The notes: generated from the sequence alone by a model not told the origin. A DNA stretch of 64,000 nucleotides from Brevibacterium sp. CCUG 69071 (GCF_021023135.1 NZ_PGFV01000004.1:372001-436000); one strand, 5' to 3'; counted from the first letter of the stretch, positions 1 to 9,748 are shown. Translations and numbers: made by a program.

Positions 1-490
1 CTCGCCCCGAGCGGATGCTCGGCACGCGGCGTTCGCAATGAAAATTGTGTACGCCAAAACAGGTTTGCCCGTTTGGGCGAGATGTCTCACCAGCGCTGAA
101 GCCGTAGCCTGTGAGAGATTGGCCGAAGCTGGAGTGCAGCGGTGGGTGAGCACCATGTCGGTCGCGGCAGATCGATCGAGGATCTCTTTGTCACGACACA
201 ACAGACACCAATCTTAGAGAGAAACCCGGGTTCAGAGCAAATTCACCCGGGTCCGCAACAGTAGGTTCTTCGTCACGGTTCTCCATCCCGGGCCGGCTTC
301 GTTCTCGGGGTCTGCTTCCGCGCGGATTCGGGGACGAGGCACTTTCACAGCATGGTCGGAGCCGACTGTGCGGATGACGCAGTAGGATTTCGTCGGCAAC
401 GTCTCCTGCCGGCGGTCGTGTTGATCGCCCGCCGATCTCGTGCCAAGGTAAGAAGATGATTGCCACCACATCTGGCACTCAGGAGGACCG
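1..490. other. Gene-free window edge
   Basis: No open frame here has a convincing start, ribosome binding site or recognisable product. The short minus-strand frames overlap one another and look like high-GC noise. The only clear signal is the AGGAGG at 481-486 that belongs to the next gene. The left end could hold the tail of a gene cut by the window edge, but I cannot support one. Confidence 0.5.
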
Positions 491-1492
491 ATGAGCGACG
501 TTCCACCGAGGCCGCGAATTCGTCCGGCGACAAGTGATGACTGGCAGAAGGATCATAGCGATCGTGCTGGTCAGGCCCAGTCCCAACGGGCCGCCCAGGC
601 TCCGTCGCAGGGACAGGATGCGGGTTCGAACGCACCCGATTTCGATCGGTCCACCTACTACGAGTACATCGAACGCCACACCGGCGAGCAGTCCGTGTCG
701 AAGGCGCGTTCGGGAAATGTCTTCGCTCCCGCCGGGAGTTCTCCCTTCCCTGACCGCTACGCGGCCCAGGGCGGCTCCGATCACGGCTCTGGTGCTCTTC
801 AGCCTGGCCGGGCAGGAGCCTCGAGAGCGGCTGACGGCTCGGCCCCCTATGCTCCACAGGTCGACTTCGGACCGGAAGGTCCGGTATCCCGGTCCGGTCA
901 GGTCGCTCCGGCCGATGGTCCGTCGAAGAAGGGCAACGGCCTCATGATCGCGGTCGTCGTCATTGCGATGATCATGATCCTGGCGCTCGTGGCCTTCTTC
1001 GGAATCCGTTGGCTGGCTCCCTCCTCGGGCACCGTCCCGGTCGATGTCGGCGAGGAGTCGAACTCCGCGTCGTCGCCGTCACCGTCCGATACTCTTGTCC
1101 AGCCCTCGGCCAGCCCCGAGGACAGACTCGATGAGTACACGGAGGCCGGTACCGAGAAGGCCGCCGACCTCGAAGGACAATGGGTCACGCAGGTCAGTGC
1201 CAAGGATGTCGGCCTGGAGGCCGACGGAAAGACCTGGTCCGCTCAGGACATCCTCGACGAGTTCGAGGCCAACCGCGTGAAGTATCCCGGCTCGATCCTC
1301 ATTCGCAGCGGCGACTGGGGCTCCTACAAAGACGGCGACTACGTGGTCACCATCATCGACACCCCCTACAGCGAGCCCGAACCCGCCCTCGACCAGTGCC
1401 GGTCCTGGGGTCTCGACCGCGACCACTGCCTGGCCAAGCGACTGGTCAAGGACGGCAGCCCGAAGGACAGCAGCGCCTACCTCGACGAGTAG
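491..1492 (+). CDS. Single-pass membrane protein of unknown function
   Basis: A 333-residue protein. The start is ATG with a perfect AGGAGG five bases upstream. The first ~145 residues are polar and disordered-looking (Gln, Ser, Pro, Gly rich) and would be cytoplasmic. One strong transmembrane helix follows at about residues 150-172, then a Ser/Pro/Asp linker, then a compact C-terminal domain (about 215-333) with two cysteines that could form an extracytoplasmic disulphide. The topology resembles secreted-domain membrane proteins of actinobacteria, but I do not recognise the family. It converges on the dehydrogenase operon, with only 24 bases between the two stops. Confidence 0.8.
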   Translation: MSDVPPRPRIRPATSDDWQKDHSDRAGQAQSQRAAQAPSQGQDAGSNAPDFDRSTYYEYIERHTGEQSVSKARSGNVFAPAGSSPFPDRYAAQGGSDHGSGALQPGRAGASRAADGSAPYAPQVDFGPEGPVSRSGQVAPADGPSKKGNGLMIAVVVIAMIMILALVAFFGIRWLAPSSGTVPVDVGEESNSASSPSPSDTLVQPSASPEDRLDEYTEAGTEKAADLEGQWVTQVSAKDVGLEADGKTWSAQDILDEFEANRVKYPGSILIRSGDWGSYKDGDYVVTIIDTPYSEPEPALDQCRSWGLDRDHCLAKRLVKDGSPKDSSAYLDE

Positions 1493-1516
1493 GGCCTCGA
1501 CGAGGTAGGTGCGACC

Positions 1517-2956
1517 TCAGGCGAGCAGCAGCGTGGGGTCCGCGAGTCCGCGGCCGACGTCGGCGAGGAACTTCGAGATGATCTCACCATCGACGACGCG
1601 GTGATCGGCGCTGACGGACAGCGTCGTGATCTCGCGCGGGACGATCTCGTCGTCGACGACCCAGGGCTTCTTCCGCACCTGACCGAAGGCGAGGATCGCG
1701 GCCTCACCCGGGTTGATGATCGGAGTGCCCGCGTCGACGCCGAAGACGCCGACGTTCGTGATCGTGATCGTTCCGCCGGCTTGGTCGGCCGGCGGGGTCT
1801 TCCCGGAGCGTGCCAGGGCGGTCAGCTCCTGGATGCCCTGGGCCAGTTCGGTCAGCCCCATCGTGTGGGCGTTCTTGATGTTCGGCACGATCAGCCCGCG
1901 CGGGGTGGCCGCCGCGATGCCGAGGTTGACGTACTTCTTGACCAGAATGTCATCGCCGTCGAGGCACGAGTTGATCCGCGGATTGCGGGCAACGGCCCAG
2001 GCCACAGCCTTGGCGACGATGAGAAGTGGGGACACCTTGATGTCCTCGCCGAGGAATTTCGTGGTCTTCAGTCGGCGCACGAAGGCCATCGTCTCGGTGA
2101 CGTCGACATCGAGGAACTCGGTGACATGGGGCATCGTGAACGCGGAGTCGACCATGGCCTTGGCCATCATCTTCGTCACGCCCTTGAACGGGATCCGCTC
2201 TTCGAGCTCGCCCGCAGTCAGCCCCGCCGAGGCGGTCGCCGGTGCCGCTGCTCCGGCAGGTGCCGCGGTGGTCTCTGCGGCCCCGGTTCCCTCGGCCGCC
2301 GCCTGGACATCGGCGCGGGTGACTTCGCCGCGCGCACCGGTGGGTGCGATGGAGCCGAGGTCGAGGCCGAGGTCCTTGGCGAGCTTGCGCACGGGCGGCT
2401 TCGCCAGGGGTCTGCCCGCCGAGGCGGACGATCCGGCCGACGCCGAGGCGGCGGGCTGTGCGTTCGGTTCTGCGACAGCGGCAGCCGGTGCCGCAGTCTG
2501 CGGGGCAGGAGCCGCGGGTGCGGGAACACCCGCGCCCTTGCGGGGACGCCGCTTCGAGGACGTGGCCCTGGCCCCATAGCCGACAAGGGTGGCGCCGCCG
2601 TCGGCATCATCCGTCGCCGGAGCCGAGACATCGGCAGCCGAGCCGCTTGCGGACCCGGACGCATCGGCGGCACTGTCGGCCGCCTCCGCGCCGGGACCGG
2701 CGGACTCACCGGCATCATCGGCACCGCCGAAGCGGATGATCGGGGTGCCCACCTCGACGGTCTGCCCTTCTTCAACGAGGAGCGCACCGACGGTGCCCGC
2801 CTGCGGGCTGGGCAGTTCGACGAGTGACTTCGCGGTCTCGATCTCGACGAGGATCTGGTTGACGGTCACGGTGTCGCCGGCGGCGACCTTCCAGGACACG
2901 ATATCGGCTTCGGTCAGGCCCTCGCCGACGTCAGGAAGCGGAAATTCGAATGACAA
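1517..2956 (-). CDS. bkdC: 2-oxoacid dehydrogenase E2, dihydrolipoamide acyltransferase
   Basis: E2 transfers the acyl group from lipoyl-lysine to CoA in the branched-chain 2-oxoacid (or pyruvate) dehydrogenase complex. An N-terminal lipoyl domain carries the lysine in [13 protein letters not shown]. An Ala/Pro/Ser linker with alanine-rich runs follows, then a peripheral-subunit-binding domain ([18 protein letters not shown]), then the catalytic domain ending with the HRVVDG-type motif ([11 protein letters not shown]). I chose a TTG start at 2956 because it has a GAGGAG site and begins right at the lipoyl domain ([12 protein letters not shown]); the longer ATG form would overlap the preceding gene. 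It is the last gene of the E1alpha-E1beta-E2 operon, with 16 bases after the E1beta stop. No E3 lies nearby. Branched-chain versus pyruvate specificity is inferred, not proven. Confidence 0.92.
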   Translation of the reverse strand: MSFEFPLPDVGEGLTEADIVSWKVAAGDTVTVNQILVEIETAKSLVELPSPQAGTVGALLVEEGQTVEVGTPIIRFGGADDAGESAGPGAEAADSAADASGSASGSAADVSAPATDDADGGATLVGYGARATSSKRRPRKGAGVPAPAAPAPQTAAPAAAVAEPNAQPAASASAGSSASAGRPLAKPPVRKLAKDLGLDLGSIAPTGARGEVTRADVQAAAEGTGAAETTAAPAGAAAPATASAGLTAGELEERIPFKGVTKMMAKAMVDSAFTMPHVTEFLDVDVTETMAFVRRLKTTKFLGEDIKVSPLLIVAKAVAWAVARNPRINSCLDGDDILVKKYVNLGIAAATPRGLIVPNIKNAHTMGLTELAQGIQELTALARSGKTPPADQAGGTITITNVGVFGVDAGTPIINPGEAAILAFGQVRKKPWVVDDEIVPREITTLSVSADHRVVDGEIISKFLADVGRGLADPTLLLA

Positions 2957-2972
2957 GTCTGCTCTCCTCGAG

Positions 2973-3950
2973 TCAGTAGGCCAGGGCTCGGTCGACACCG
3001 TCGAAGATGCGATCGAGATCGGGCAGGTAATGTTCTTCCATCCTCGAGCCCGGGTAGGGCGTGTGATAGCCGCCGACCCGAATGACGGGGGCCTCGAGGT
3101 TGAAGAAGCAGCGTTCGGAGATGCGGGCGGCGATCTCGGAGCCCAGACCGAGGAAGGTCGGGGCCTCGTGGGTGACCACGAGCCGACCGGTCTTCTTCAC
3201 GGAATTCTCGATCGTCGCGAAGTCGATCGGGTTGAGGCTGCGGAGGTCGATGAGTTCGACGCTCTTGCCCTCGTCGGCGGCCGCGGCCACGACGTCAGTG
3301 GCCGTCGGCATGAGCGGGCCGTAGGCCACGAGTGTGACGTCGGTGCCTTCCGAGACGACTCGGGCATCGTGCATGCCTAGTCCGCCGCGGTCGCTCGTGT
3401 CGACGTCACCGCGTTGCCAGTAGCGGCGCTTGGGTTCGAAGAACATCACCGGGTCGTCGCTCTTGATCGCATCCTGGATCATCCAGTACGCGTCATGGGC
3501 GTTCGACGGGGAGATCAGGCGCAGGCCCGCATGGTGGGCGAACACGGTCTCGGGGCTCTCCGAGTGGTGTTCGGGTGAGCCGATGCCGCCGCCGTAGGGC
3601 ACGCGGATGACCATCGGGATGCGTTCCTTGCCCAGGGTGCGGTTGTACAGCTTCGAGACCTGGGTGACGATCTGGTCGTAGGCCGGGAAGATGAAGGCGT
3701 CGAACTGGATCTCGATGACCGGGCGGTAGCCGCGGATGGCCATGCCGATCGAGGTGCCGACGATGCCGGATTCGGCCAGCGGCGAGTCGATGACCCGCTG
3801 CGGTCCGAAGTCCTTCTGCAGGCCTTCGGTGACGCGGAAGACGCCGCCGAGCTTGCCGATGTCCTCACCGATGAGGACGACCTTCGGGTCGTCCTCCATG
3901 GCTTTGCGCATTCCGGCAGTGATCGCCTTCGAGAGGGGAAGTTTCTCCAT
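2973..3950 (-). CDS. bkdB: 2-oxoacid dehydrogenase E1 beta subunit
   Basis: At 325 residues this is the normal size for the transketolase-like beta subunit of a heterotetrameric E1. It begins [18 protein letters not shown], and has the conserved [17 protein letters not shown] segment and PLAESGIVG, which contribute to the thiamine-diphosphate site at the alpha/beta interface. A C-terminal transketolase domain follows ([13 protein letters not shown], then [17 protein letters not shown]). The ATG overlaps the E1alpha stop by one base (TGATG), so the two subunits are translationally coupled, as expected for a 1:1 complex. Together with E1alpha it decarboxylates the 2-oxoacid and loads E2. Confidence 0.94.
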   Translation of the reverse strand: MEKLPLSKAITAGMRKAMEDDPKVVLIGEDIGKLGGVFRVTEGLQKDFGPQRVIDSPLAESGIVGTSIGMAIRGYRPVIEIQFDAFIFPAYDQIVTQVSKLYNRTLGKERIPMVIRVPYGGGIGSPEHHSESPETVFAHHAGLRLISPSNAHDAYWMIQDAIKSDDPVMFFEPKRRYWQRGDVDTSDRGGLGMHDARVVSEGTDVTLVAYGPLMPTATDVVAAAADEGKSVELIDLRSLNPIDFATIENSVKKTGRLVVTHEAPTFLGLGSEIAARISERCFFNLEAPVIRVGGYHTPYPGSRMEEHYLPDLDRIFDGVDRALAY

Positions 3951-5104
3951 CAGGCCTCACCTGCATCGGCGAACGAGGCGCGGTACGCGAGGAATTCCGC
4001 ACGTTCCTCATCGACGAGCGGGTGGGGCTCGGAGGTGACATGAGCGAACATCTCGATCGCGTCGGGGTCTTCCATGGTCATGCAGTTGTGGCGGATGCGG
4101 GCGGCCAGGGTATCGGCCTCGGCGTCCACCTCGGCGAAGAACTCTTCGCTAGTTTCGGTGTGCTTGTCGAGGTAGGCCTTGAGGCGGGTGATCGGGTCGC
4201 GATCCTCCCAGATCTCCTCCTCGGCCTTGTCCCGGTACTTCGTCGGGTCATCGGCGGTGGTGTGGGCGCCGCGACGGTATGTGAAGGCTTCGATGAGCAT
4301 CGGCCCGTTGCCGGCGCGCACGGAGTCGAGGCTGGCCCGGGCCACGGAGTACATCGCGATGATGTCGTTGCCGTCGACGCGGATGCCGGGCACGCCGAAT
4401 CCCTCGCCGCGCTTGCACAGCGGGGCCGCGGTCTGGACGTGGGTGGGTTCGGAGATCGCCCACTGGTTGTTCTGGCAGAAGAACAGGACGGGAGCGTGGA
4501 AGGCTCCGGCGAAGGTCAGGGCCTCGGACACATCACCCTGCGAGCTGGCGCCGTCGCCGAAGCAGGCGATCGCCACGGTGTCGCGGTCGATGTCACCGGT
4601 GCCGACGTCGCCGTCCATGCTCACACCCATGGCGTAGCCGGTGGCGTGCAGGGTCTGCGAGCCGATGACGATGGTGTAGGTGTGGAAGCGGTGCTCCTGT
4701 GGATCCCAGCCGCCGTGGTTCTGGCCCCGGAAGATGCTCAGCAGGGTCTCGGGTTCGACGCCGCGGGTGTAGGCGAGGCCGTGTTCGCGGTAGGTGGGGA
4801 AGACGAAGTCTTGGGTTCGGGCCGCGCGTCCCATGCCGATCTGGGCCGCTTCCTGGCCGAACATCGGTGCCCACAGGCCGAGCTGTCCCTGTCGCTGCAG
4901 GGCCGCTCCCTCGGCATCGATGCGGCGCACCAGAACCATGTCGCGGTAGAAGCCGCGCAGATCCTCATCGGTGAGTTCTGCGGCGAAGGCGTCGTACTCG
5001 CCGGATTCGACGCGGTTGCCGTCTTCCGTGAGCATCTGGATCATCCGGGGCTCCGAGGACTGACTGTGGGCAGTACCGGTTCCCACTGAAATGTTGGAGG
5101 TCAT
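3950..5104 (-). CDS. bkdA: 2-oxoacid dehydrogenase E1 alpha subunit
   Basis: A 384-residue thiamine-diphosphate-binding alpha subunit and first gene of the operon. The ThDP motif is visible as GDGASSQGDVSEALTFA followed by CQNNQWAIS, and the phosphorylation-loop region YRRGAHTTADD is present. The start at 5104 has AAAGGAG seven bases upstream; the longer in-frame start lacks this. The layout E1alpha-E1beta-E2 and the sequence style match the actinobacterial BkdABC set, once annotated as PdhABC in mycobacteria, which feeds branched-chain acyl-CoA into catabolism and fatty acid synthesis. A pyruvate complex cannot be excluded from sequence alone, although actinobacteria usually use homodimeric AceE for pyruvate. 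Confidence 0.93.
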   Translation of the reverse strand: MTSNISVGTGTAHSQSSEPRMIQMLTEDGNRVESGEYDAFAAELTDEDLRGFYRDMVLVRRIDAEGAALQRQGQLGLWAPMFGQEAAQIGMGRAARTQDFVFPTYREHGLAYTRGVEPETLLSIFRGQNHGGWDPQEHRFHTYTIVIGSQTLHATGYAMGVSMDGDVGTGDIDRDTVAIACFGDGASSQGDVSEALTFAGAFHAPVLFFCQNNQWAISEPTHVQTAAPLCKRGEGFGVPGIRVDGNDIIAMYSVARASLDSVRAGNGPMLIEAFTYRRGAHTTADDPTKYRDKAEEEIWEDRDPITRLKAYLDKHTETSEEFFAEVDAEADTLAARIRHNCMTMEDPDAIEMFAHVTSEPHPLVDEERAEFLAYRASFADAGEA

Positions 5105-5547
5105 TTCAGTTCTCCTTTGTTCGAGGTCCGTTCGCACTGGAGGTGACCAGTGGGTGGACTATGTAGGTCGGACGGGCCCTCTGATGGGAGAACTCGCCCT
5201 CGAGTGATGTGATTCACAGGTAATACCACGATACCGAATCCACTCACTGCATGCCACATCGACTATGCGTTTCGAGCGCCAATTGTGCTGGTCAGGATCA
5301 CTCTATGGGTCGCCGCCGCCAGCTGTGCCACTGTTCCAAAGGCCTGAGCTGGGAATTGTCGATTCCGGCAGAGTTCCTCCATCGTCCGACCAATGCACGT
5401 CCGAAGACTTCTCCCCCACCGGCACCGAGGCAGTCACCGGGTCCGATCCGCATCCGGCGCCGAGGTTGTCGACCGGTCCGAATCCCCTGCCCCCGCGCGC
5501 CGAGGCGGCGGCGAGATCCGCGCGGCCGCCTCGGCGGGGTGGCGCGA
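5105..5547. other. Gene-free region upstream of the dehydrogenase operon
   Basis: It holds the promoter region of the E1alpha gene, including an AT-richer patch around 5205-5245 with the small palindrome GGTAATACC at 5219-5227. Two copies of the 11-mer CGCCGAGGCGG in opposite orientation (5508-5518 and 5526-5536) form an imperfect hairpin just beyond the stop of the minus-strand hydrolase gene, where a terminator would be expected. Overlapping frames on both strands look like high-GC chance ORFs. Confidence 0.5.
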
Positions 5548-7065
5548 TCAGCTGTGCTTGCGTCTGCCCTGGTAGTCCCGTGTCTCCTTGATATCGCCGG
5601 AGAAGAACCTCGAATTGTTCGCGGTGAAGCGGTTGAAGGCGGGTTGCCCGACGCGGAGCAGGAGTCCGATCGACGCGGCGTAGGCCGATGAGGAATGGGC
5701 GGCACCGGCCGAGGAGAACATCTCGTCGAGCTCCGCGTCGGTCTTGTCCGCCAGGTTCGGGGCGTCACGGAGCTGATCGGGGTCGTAGTCGACGGTGACG
5801 GTCGACCAGTGGTCGGCATCGGGGTTCTCCCCGCCGTCGAGATCGGGCACGAGGTCCTGTTCGTGTTCGATGGACAGGACGTCGATGCCTTCGTCGACGG
5901 GGAAGTCGGAGATCGGTGCGCCCACGGTCATCAGCGCGGTGACGTTGACCTCGGCGAGGAAGGCCGGGTCGGCGGCCAGGGAGCCGGCGGTGATGCCGCC
6001 CTGCGAATAGCCGACGAGCATGACCTCGTCACCGTCGCCGATCCCGGCGTCGGCGATGGCCTGCCGGACCATCTCGCGCATCACCGTGTCGTTGCCGGCC
6101 ATGCCCTGGACGTTCGTCGTCAGGTCGGTGGTGTTCTTGCCCGACTCCGGGGACCAGTCGGTGGTTGCAGGGACGTAGACGATGTAGCGGGTGGTGCCAT
6201 CGGCGTCGACGATCTCCTCGATGCGCACCTGACCGGAGTCGGCACCCCGGTGGCAGTTCGCCTCACGGATGTAGAGATCCTCGATGTCCTGCGGCGCCTT
6301 CTCATGGGCATCGGTCAGCCCTTTGGCCCTCCACACCTCGACGTCGGAGGGCAGGAGGAGTCCGAACATGTTCGCACCCGCCAGCACCCATGTCGTCATC
6401 GACCCGGAGTCGTGGGGCCAATAGGCGTGATCGGCATCCGTGTCGAGCAGCGTTGGCGGGAGTCCGACGAAGCCGATCACGATGCCCGGCAGCACGTGTT
6501 CGATGACGGCCCCGCTGACATCGGAGTTCTCGAACACGAGGGCGATGAACGCCTCCTTGAGACCGTCCTTGGCCTGGGAGAGGTCGATACCGAGATGTTT
6601 GGCGATGACATCGTCCAATCCGGTGGCATCGAGGACCTTCGCGCCGACGACGAGTGGGACGCCGATGCCGATCGCGACCGGGACGATGACGGGCAGGCTG
6701 ATGGCGATGATTCGTCCGGTGGCGTAGCCGAGTGCGTCGAGCAGCCCGCCGAAGGTCTCGCTGATGCCCGCCTCGGCCTGCCGGTAGGCCAGAGCCGCGG
6801 CCCGGATCCCGAGCACGGTGGCCTCGAGCTCGACGAACACGAGCGCCGACTGATGCTGGAACAGGACCAGGCAGGCGTCGAGGTTGATCGCCGTGACCGG
6901 GGACGGAACCTGAGTGATCAGGGTGGCGAGGTCGAAGCCGGACAGGGACGCCTCTGTGGTCAGATCGCCGATGTCGACGACGATCGACTGGAGGGCGTCG
7001 CCGCTGCCCTCGGCCCTCTCATCGATCCTGATCCGCGGGCCGCCGTGCGTGCGGGAGTCGATCAT
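5548..7065 (-). CDS. Alpha/beta serine hydrolase with helical N-terminus (PE-PPE/lipase-like), candidate secreted effector
   Basis: 505 residues. The first ~110 residues are predicted helical with few charges and no signal peptide, in the manner of WXG100/LXG-type secretion domains. Hydrophobic segments follow at about 115-150, then an alpha/beta hydrolase domain. The nucleophile elbow is GYSQG at residues 352-356 (Ser354), with a likely acid in SIEHEQDLVPDLDGG and a histidine in ADHWSTV near 419. GYSQG elbows are typical of cutinase and PE-PPE-domain esterases. The ATG overlaps the upstream stop (ATGA), and the two upstream genes are coupled likewise. A lipid or ester substrate is plausible but unproven; no secretion apparatus is encoded in the window. 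Confidence 0.75.
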   Translation of the reverse strand: MIDSRTHGGPRIRIDERAEGSGDALQSIVVDIGDLTTEASLSGFDLATLITQVPSPVTAINLDACLVLFQHQSALVFVELEATVLGIRAAALAYRQAEAGISETFGGLLDALGYATGRIIAISLPVIVPVAIGIGVPLVVGAKVLDATGLDDVIAKHLGIDLSQAKDGLKEAFIALVFENSDVSGAVIEHVLPGIVIGFVGLPPTLLDTDADHAYWPHDSGSMTTWVLAGANMFGLLLPSDVEVWRAKGLTDAHEKAPQDIEDLYIREANCHRGADSGQVRIEEIVDADGTTRYIVYVPATTDWSPESGKNTTDLTTNVQGMAGNDTVMREMVRQAIADAGIGDGDEVMLVGYSQGGITAGSLAADPAFLAEVNVTALMTVGAPISDFPVDEGIDVLSIEHEQDLVPDLDGGENPDADHWSTVTVDYDPDQLRDAPNLADKTDAELDEMFSSAGAAHSSSAYAASIGLLLRVGQPAFNRFTANNSRFFSGDIKETRDYQGRRKHS

Positions 7066-7760
7066 CCCGGACCTCCGAGCGATGAGGTCCAGAGGCGGGC
7101 GAGGGTGGCCGTGAGCAGGGTCCGCACCGCGGCCTCTCCCGCGTCGGCCTCCGCTCCGACGGTGATCGTCTCTCCGCTGCGTTCGAGCACGGGCCTGCGC
7201 CAGGAACCGTCGACCCGGTGGAGGAACTCCATCCCCGCCTCCCGCGAATGACCGATATAGCTGAGGGTGAGCACGCAGTCGGCGTCGACGAGATCGGTGA
7301 GGTCGTCGACGACCTGCGTGATCTCTGCCGGGCCGATGCGTCGCAGCAGCTGATAGCCCGCGAATTCGACGAGGCCGTCGCCGCCCAGGGTGAGGACCGC
7401 CCGGCAGGAGTCGGCGCCGAGGCAGAGCGCGAGCTGAACGGTCTCCGTACCCGAGGTGACAACGATGGTGATGCGCGAGTGCGTGAGATTGAGTTCGGCC
7501 GCGAAGCCTGCCAACCAGGCGGAAACGACGTCGAGACCGCGCGCCGACTGCTCCGGCGGCAGATCGAGGACCACTGTTTCGGTGCCGCCCGGCGCAGAGC
7601 GGCCCACGGGTTCGGTGCCGCCCGGCACGGAGCGGCCCGCGGGTTCGGGGACGCTATCGGGCAGGAATTCCGGCGGCCACAGGCAGCGGAGTCGTTCGGG
7701 CAGGCGCATCACCCGTCCGACATCGACGACGATCCAGTTCTCGGACGGTTGGCGGGTCAT
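7062..7760 (-). CDS. Unrecognised protein between WXG100-like gene and hydrolase (possibly EspG-like)
   Basis: 232 residues. The ATG at 7760 overlaps the stop of the 81-residue WXG100-like gene (ATGA), which rules out the longer in-frame start that would run through that gene. It opens MTRQPSENWIVVDVGRVMRLPERL. It then has a low-complexity segment made by a 33-bp tandem duplication at 7578-7610 and 7611-7643 (30 of 33 bases identical; peptide GRSVPGGTEPV then GRSAPGGTETV), followed by an alternating beta/alpha region. No signal peptide or membrane segment is seen. Position and size recall the EspG chaperones of type VII secretion loci, but I cannot show homology; treat that as a guess from context. 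Confidence 0.65.
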   Translation of the reverse strand: MTRQPSENWIVVDVGRVMRLPERLRCLWPPEFLPDSVPEPAGRSVPGGTEPVGRSAPGGTETVVLDLPPEQSARGLDVVSAWLAGFAAELNLTHSRITIVVTSGTETVQLALCLGADSCRAVLTLGGDGLVEFAGYQLLRRIGPAEITQVVDDLTDLVDADCVLTLSYIGHSREAGMEFLHRVDGSWRRPVLERSGETITVGAEADAGEAAVRTLLTATLARLWTSSLGGPG

Positions 7761-8002
7761 ATCTGGATCCGTCCGCCCACGGAGACGACCTGCAGGTGGA
7801 GATCGTAGGCCTCGCCGACCTTGGCGGCCTTGTCCGACAGAACGTCGATCGCCGAGGCACAGGAGACCAGCCGGTCGGCCACCACCGTGCCGGTCGGGGA
7901 ATTCCAGACTTCGATCTGACGGCACGCCTGCGCGATCGCGCTCAGCAGTTCGGCCCGATGCCTCCATTCGTCTCGGTTGCGCGCCAGCTCATCGGTGATC
8001 AC
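7757..8002 (-). CDS. WXG100-like small helical protein
   Basis: 81 residues with a GTG start preceded by AGGAG. Two predicted helices are separated by a turn containing WNSPTG (around residue 34), the W-x-S-x-x-G variant of the WXG turn that many Micrococcales WXG100 proteins carry in place of W-x-G. There is no signal peptide. Its size, helix-turn-helix plan and position as first gene of a three-gene coupled operon that ends in a hydrolase with a helical N-terminus all fit an ESAT-6/WXG100 secretion partner. The match is by motif only. Confidence 0.65.
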   Translation of the reverse strand: MITDELARNRDEWRHRAELLSAIAQACRQIEVWNSPTGTVVADRLVSCASAIDVLSDKAAKVGEAYDLHLQVVSVGGRIQI

Positions 8003-8314
8003 GTCATGCTCCTGCTCCTCGTCCGGTCACGGTCGGGTCGGTCCGACAATGCCTCCGCCTCCATGGCACCGGCCAGACCGATTCATTCGGCTCATTCGAT
8101 CCAGTCGGTTCAGAGTAGAGAGGAGCGCGAGGCACAAGGAAGACCGGAGAATCGGGCTGTGGAAACCGGTCGAGCGTCCACAAGCTCCGAGCGGGAGAGT
8201 CGACTCATCGTCCACAGGTCAACGCCCGCAAGTCGATAGCACCTCCCCGAGGCGAGCGCAGACGCCAGACGGACGTGTTCCGCACCGGGTGCCGGCTCAT
8301 GAGAAAATAGGGGC
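8003..8314. other. Divergent promoter region between WXG100-like operon and purB
   Basis: No gene is supported. The region must hold the promoter of the minus-strand WXG100-like operon and that of purB. For purB, GAAAAT (8303-8308) lies six bases before the ATG, the spacing of a leaderless transcript. Confidence 0.5.
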
Positions 8315-9748
8315 ATGCCGACTGTTTCCCTTGCCGATATCACGCCCGCGATCGCCCTCGGACCTCTCGACGGCCGCTACCGCAAAGACGCTGCTGACCT
8401 GGTCGATCACCTCTCCGAAGCGGCTCTCAACCGGAACCGGATCCATGTCGAAGTCGAATGGTTCATCCACCTCGCGCAGAACTCGGTGATCGAGGGTGCG
8501 CGTCGTCTCAGCGATGACGAGGTCGAGGGACTGCGGTCCTTCGCCGCCGGCTTCGACGAGACCACCATCGCCACGCTCGCCGCTCACGAAGCCGTGACCG
8601 TGCACGACGTCAAGGCCGTCGAATACACAGTCAAAGAGGCCCTAGTCGAGATCGGCGCCGATGATCTCAGTGAGCTCATCCACTTCTGCTGCACCTCCGA
8701 GGACATCAACAATCTCTCCTGGGCCCTCGGCATCAGGGGTGCCACGCTCGAGGTCTGGCTGCCTCGGGCGAAGGCGCTCATCGATGTGCTCGCCGAAACC
8801 GCCTCGGAACTGGCCGAGGTTCCCATGCTCGCCCACACCCATGGTCAGCCGGCGACCCCGACGACGATGGGCAAGGAACTCGCCGTCTTCGTCCACCGCC
8901 TGCGCCGCCAATACGAGCGGATCGCCGGAGCCGAATTCCTGGGCAAGATCAACGGCGCCACCGGCACCTACTCCGCCCACCTGGCCGCGGTGCCCGGTGC
9001 CGATTGGCCGCGGATCGCGAAGACATTCGTCGAGGACAGCCTCGGCCTGAGCTTCAATCCGCTGACCACGCAGATCGAAGCCCATGACTGGGATGCCGAA
9101 CTGTTCGCCGACATCGCCCGGTTCAACCGCATCGCCCACAATCTGGCCACGGACATGTGGACCTACATCTCGATGAACTACTTCAAGCAGATCCCCGTCG
9201 CGGGAGCCACAGGCTCGTCGACGATGCCGCACAAGGTCAATCCGATCCGCTTCGAGAACGCCGAGGCGAACCTCGAACTCTCGTGCGCCCTGCTCGACTC
9301 GCTGGCCTCGACCCTGGTGACTTCGCGGATGCAGCGCGACCTCACCGACTCGACCTCGCAGCGCAACATCGGAGTCGCCTTCGGCCACTCGGTGCTGGCG
9401 CTGAACAACCTGGTCAAGGGCCTCAAGGCACTCGCCATCAACGAGGAGGCCCTGGCTGCCGATCTCGACGGGAACTGGGAGGTCCTCGGCGAGGCGATCC
9501 AGTCGGTCATGCGCGCCGCCGGCCTGAAGGGCGTGCCGGGCATGGAGAACCCCTACGAGAAGCTCAAGGAGCTCACCCGCGGAAAGCGCATCGACCAGGC
9601 CGATCTGCGCAGCTTCGTCGCCGGACTCGGCCTGCCCGAGACCGAGACCGAACTGCTGTCCGCCCTCACCCCGGCCAGCTACGTCGGCATCGCCGCCCAG
9701 CTGGCCGAGACCGAGGTCGCCGATTGGCGGGCCTACTCGGCCGACTGA
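8315..9748 (+). CDS. purB: Adenylosuccinate lyase
   Basis: 477 residues, the long form typical of the E. coli-type enzyme. It cleaves SAICAR to AICAR and adenylosuccinate to AMP, releasing fumarate in both steps, in the cytosol. The N-terminus LADITPAIALGPLDGRYR and the fumarase/aspartase-superfamily signature GSSTMPHKVNPIRFENAEANL are unmistakable; TSEDINN and HTHGQPATPTTMGKE supply further active-site loops. The ATG is preceded by GAAAAT six bases upstream and no clear Shine-Dalgarno, so leaderless initiation is likely. A strong hairpin follows the stop. Neighbours are unrelated to purine synthesis. Confidence 0.97.
   Translation: MPTVSLADITPAIALGPLDGRYRKDAADLVDHLSEAALNRNRIHVEVEWFIHLAQNSVIEGARRLSDDEVEGLRSFAAGFDETTIATLAAHEAVTVHDVKAVEYTVKEALVEIGADDLSELIHFCCTSEDINNLSWALGIRGATLEVWLPRAKALIDVLAETASELAEVPMLAHTHGQPATPTTMGKELAVFVHRLRRQYERIAGAEFLGKINGATGTYSAHLAAVPGADWPRIAKTFVEDSLGLSFNPLTTQIEAHDWDAELFADIARFNRIAHNLATDMWTYISMNYFKQIPVAGATGSSTMPHKVNPIRFENAEANLELSCALLDSLASTLVTSRMQRDLTDSTSQRNIGVAFGHSVLALNNLVKGLKALAINEEALAADLDGNWEVLGEAIQSVMRAAGLKGVPGMENPYEKLKELTRGKRIDQADLRSFVAGLGLPETETELLSALTPASYVGIAAQLAETEVADWRAYSAD

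Noticed and set aside
3950..5104. Assigning the E1 operon firmly to pyruvate dehydrogenase
   Set aside because: Nothing in the motifs separates pyruvate from branched-chain specificity; the branched-chain name is used because actinobacteria usually have AceE for pyruvate.
5251..5691. Plus-strand frame in the gap after the dehydrogenase operon
   Set aside because: Proline/arginine-rich, no ribosome site, and its end overlaps the hydrolase gene on the other strand.
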